From Halopseudomonas sabulinigri (GTDB lineage Bacteria > Pseudomonadota > Gammaproteobacteria > Pseudomonadales > Pseudomonadaceae): a stretch of DNA of 33,224 nucleotides. The notes beneath the pieces were generated by a model. The model saw nothing but the letters and a program-made list of their open reading frames with translations, ran no database searches and had not been told where the DNA came from. Made by a program: the position numbers and the translations under genes. Shown one piece after another: positions 33,200 through 33,224 of the stretch (the first letter of the stretch is position 1; the number at the start of each line of letters is the position of its first letter). The stretch is from NCBI GenBank assembly GCA_011053055.1, contig DRHT01000033.1, positions 1 to 33,224 on the forward strand. Direction: 5' to 3'.

Positions 33200-33224
33200 C
33201 TACAACTCCTTGAAAATAAATCTG
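33193..33224 (+). repeat. Direct repeat of 30939-30971, with element-end motif copy C cut by the window edge
   Basis: TGGGCATCTACAAC is identical to 30939-30952, followed by TCCTTGAAAATAAATCTG versus CCCCTGTAAAATGAATCTG on the left. It contains the RAYT start codon and ribosome binding site on the minus strand. Confidence 0.85.

Overview
The window looks like a chromosomal segment of a moderately GC-rich gammaproteobacterium of the Pseudomonas group (a Halopseudomonas-like lineage would fit). This rests on recognised gene families and gene order: a RoxSR-type redox two-component pair, the DUF3094-ndh pair, the pckA-hslO-hslR cluster with rimB-rimK and yrfG-nudE beside it, and typical Pseudomonas heptamer repeats next to terminators. 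I could not run a search, so the genus is an inference.

Layout. 1-5.0 kb: the 3' end of an allophanate hydrolase gene, then a very large c-di-GMP-related protein (PilZ-like start, DUF1631-type middle, degenerate GGDEF, EAL with an EVL motif). 5.1-9.0 kb: prfC, a TatD-family hydrolase, a small membrane protein and a short-chain dehydrogenase. 9.0-14.9 kb: a Leu/Phe/Val-type dehydrogenase, a Tim44-like membrane protein, the roxS-roxR pair, a SIMPL-domain periplasmic protein, a 71-residue conserved-type protein and a polytopic membrane protein. 15.0-16.6 kb: a DUF3094 mini-protein and type II NADH dehydrogenase. 16.8-17.1 kb: a tRNA operon (Asn, Pro, Lys) read leftward from a strong promoter. 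17.3-23.3 kb: pckA, hslO and hslR leftward, rimB-rimK rightward, yrfG leftward, nudE rightward. 23.3-26 kb: msrA, an AraC-type regulator and a DMT exporter. 26-28.3 kb: a tightly overlapping leftward operon of ElaB/YqjD, YqjE, YqjK-like and AI-2E family membrane proteins. 28.6-30.7 kb: a saccharopine-dehydrogenase-like reductase and rlmJ.

30.8-33.2 kb is different: a small decayed mobile island. It holds the 5' stub of a REP-associated tyrosine transposase (RAYT) gene, the C-terminal third of an IS4-family transposase, a full-length DUF2931-type lipoprotein whose signal peptide is preceded in frame by about 40 residues resembling the N-terminus of a type VI secretion VgrG protein, and a RAYT gene with a single in-frame amber codon near its start. 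Three copies of a short motif (AAATAAATCTGTCCCC type) mark the borders of these pieces, and the window stops inside the third copy.

The core genes are housekeeping: translation termination and ribosome modification (prfC, rimK, rlmJ, hslR), redox and oxidative protection (roxSR, ndh, hslO, msrA) and gluconeogenesis (pckA). I found no CRISPR array, no prophage and no complete defence system. The most unusual items are the VgrG/DUF2931 chimera with its surrounding island and the 1293-residue EVL protein.
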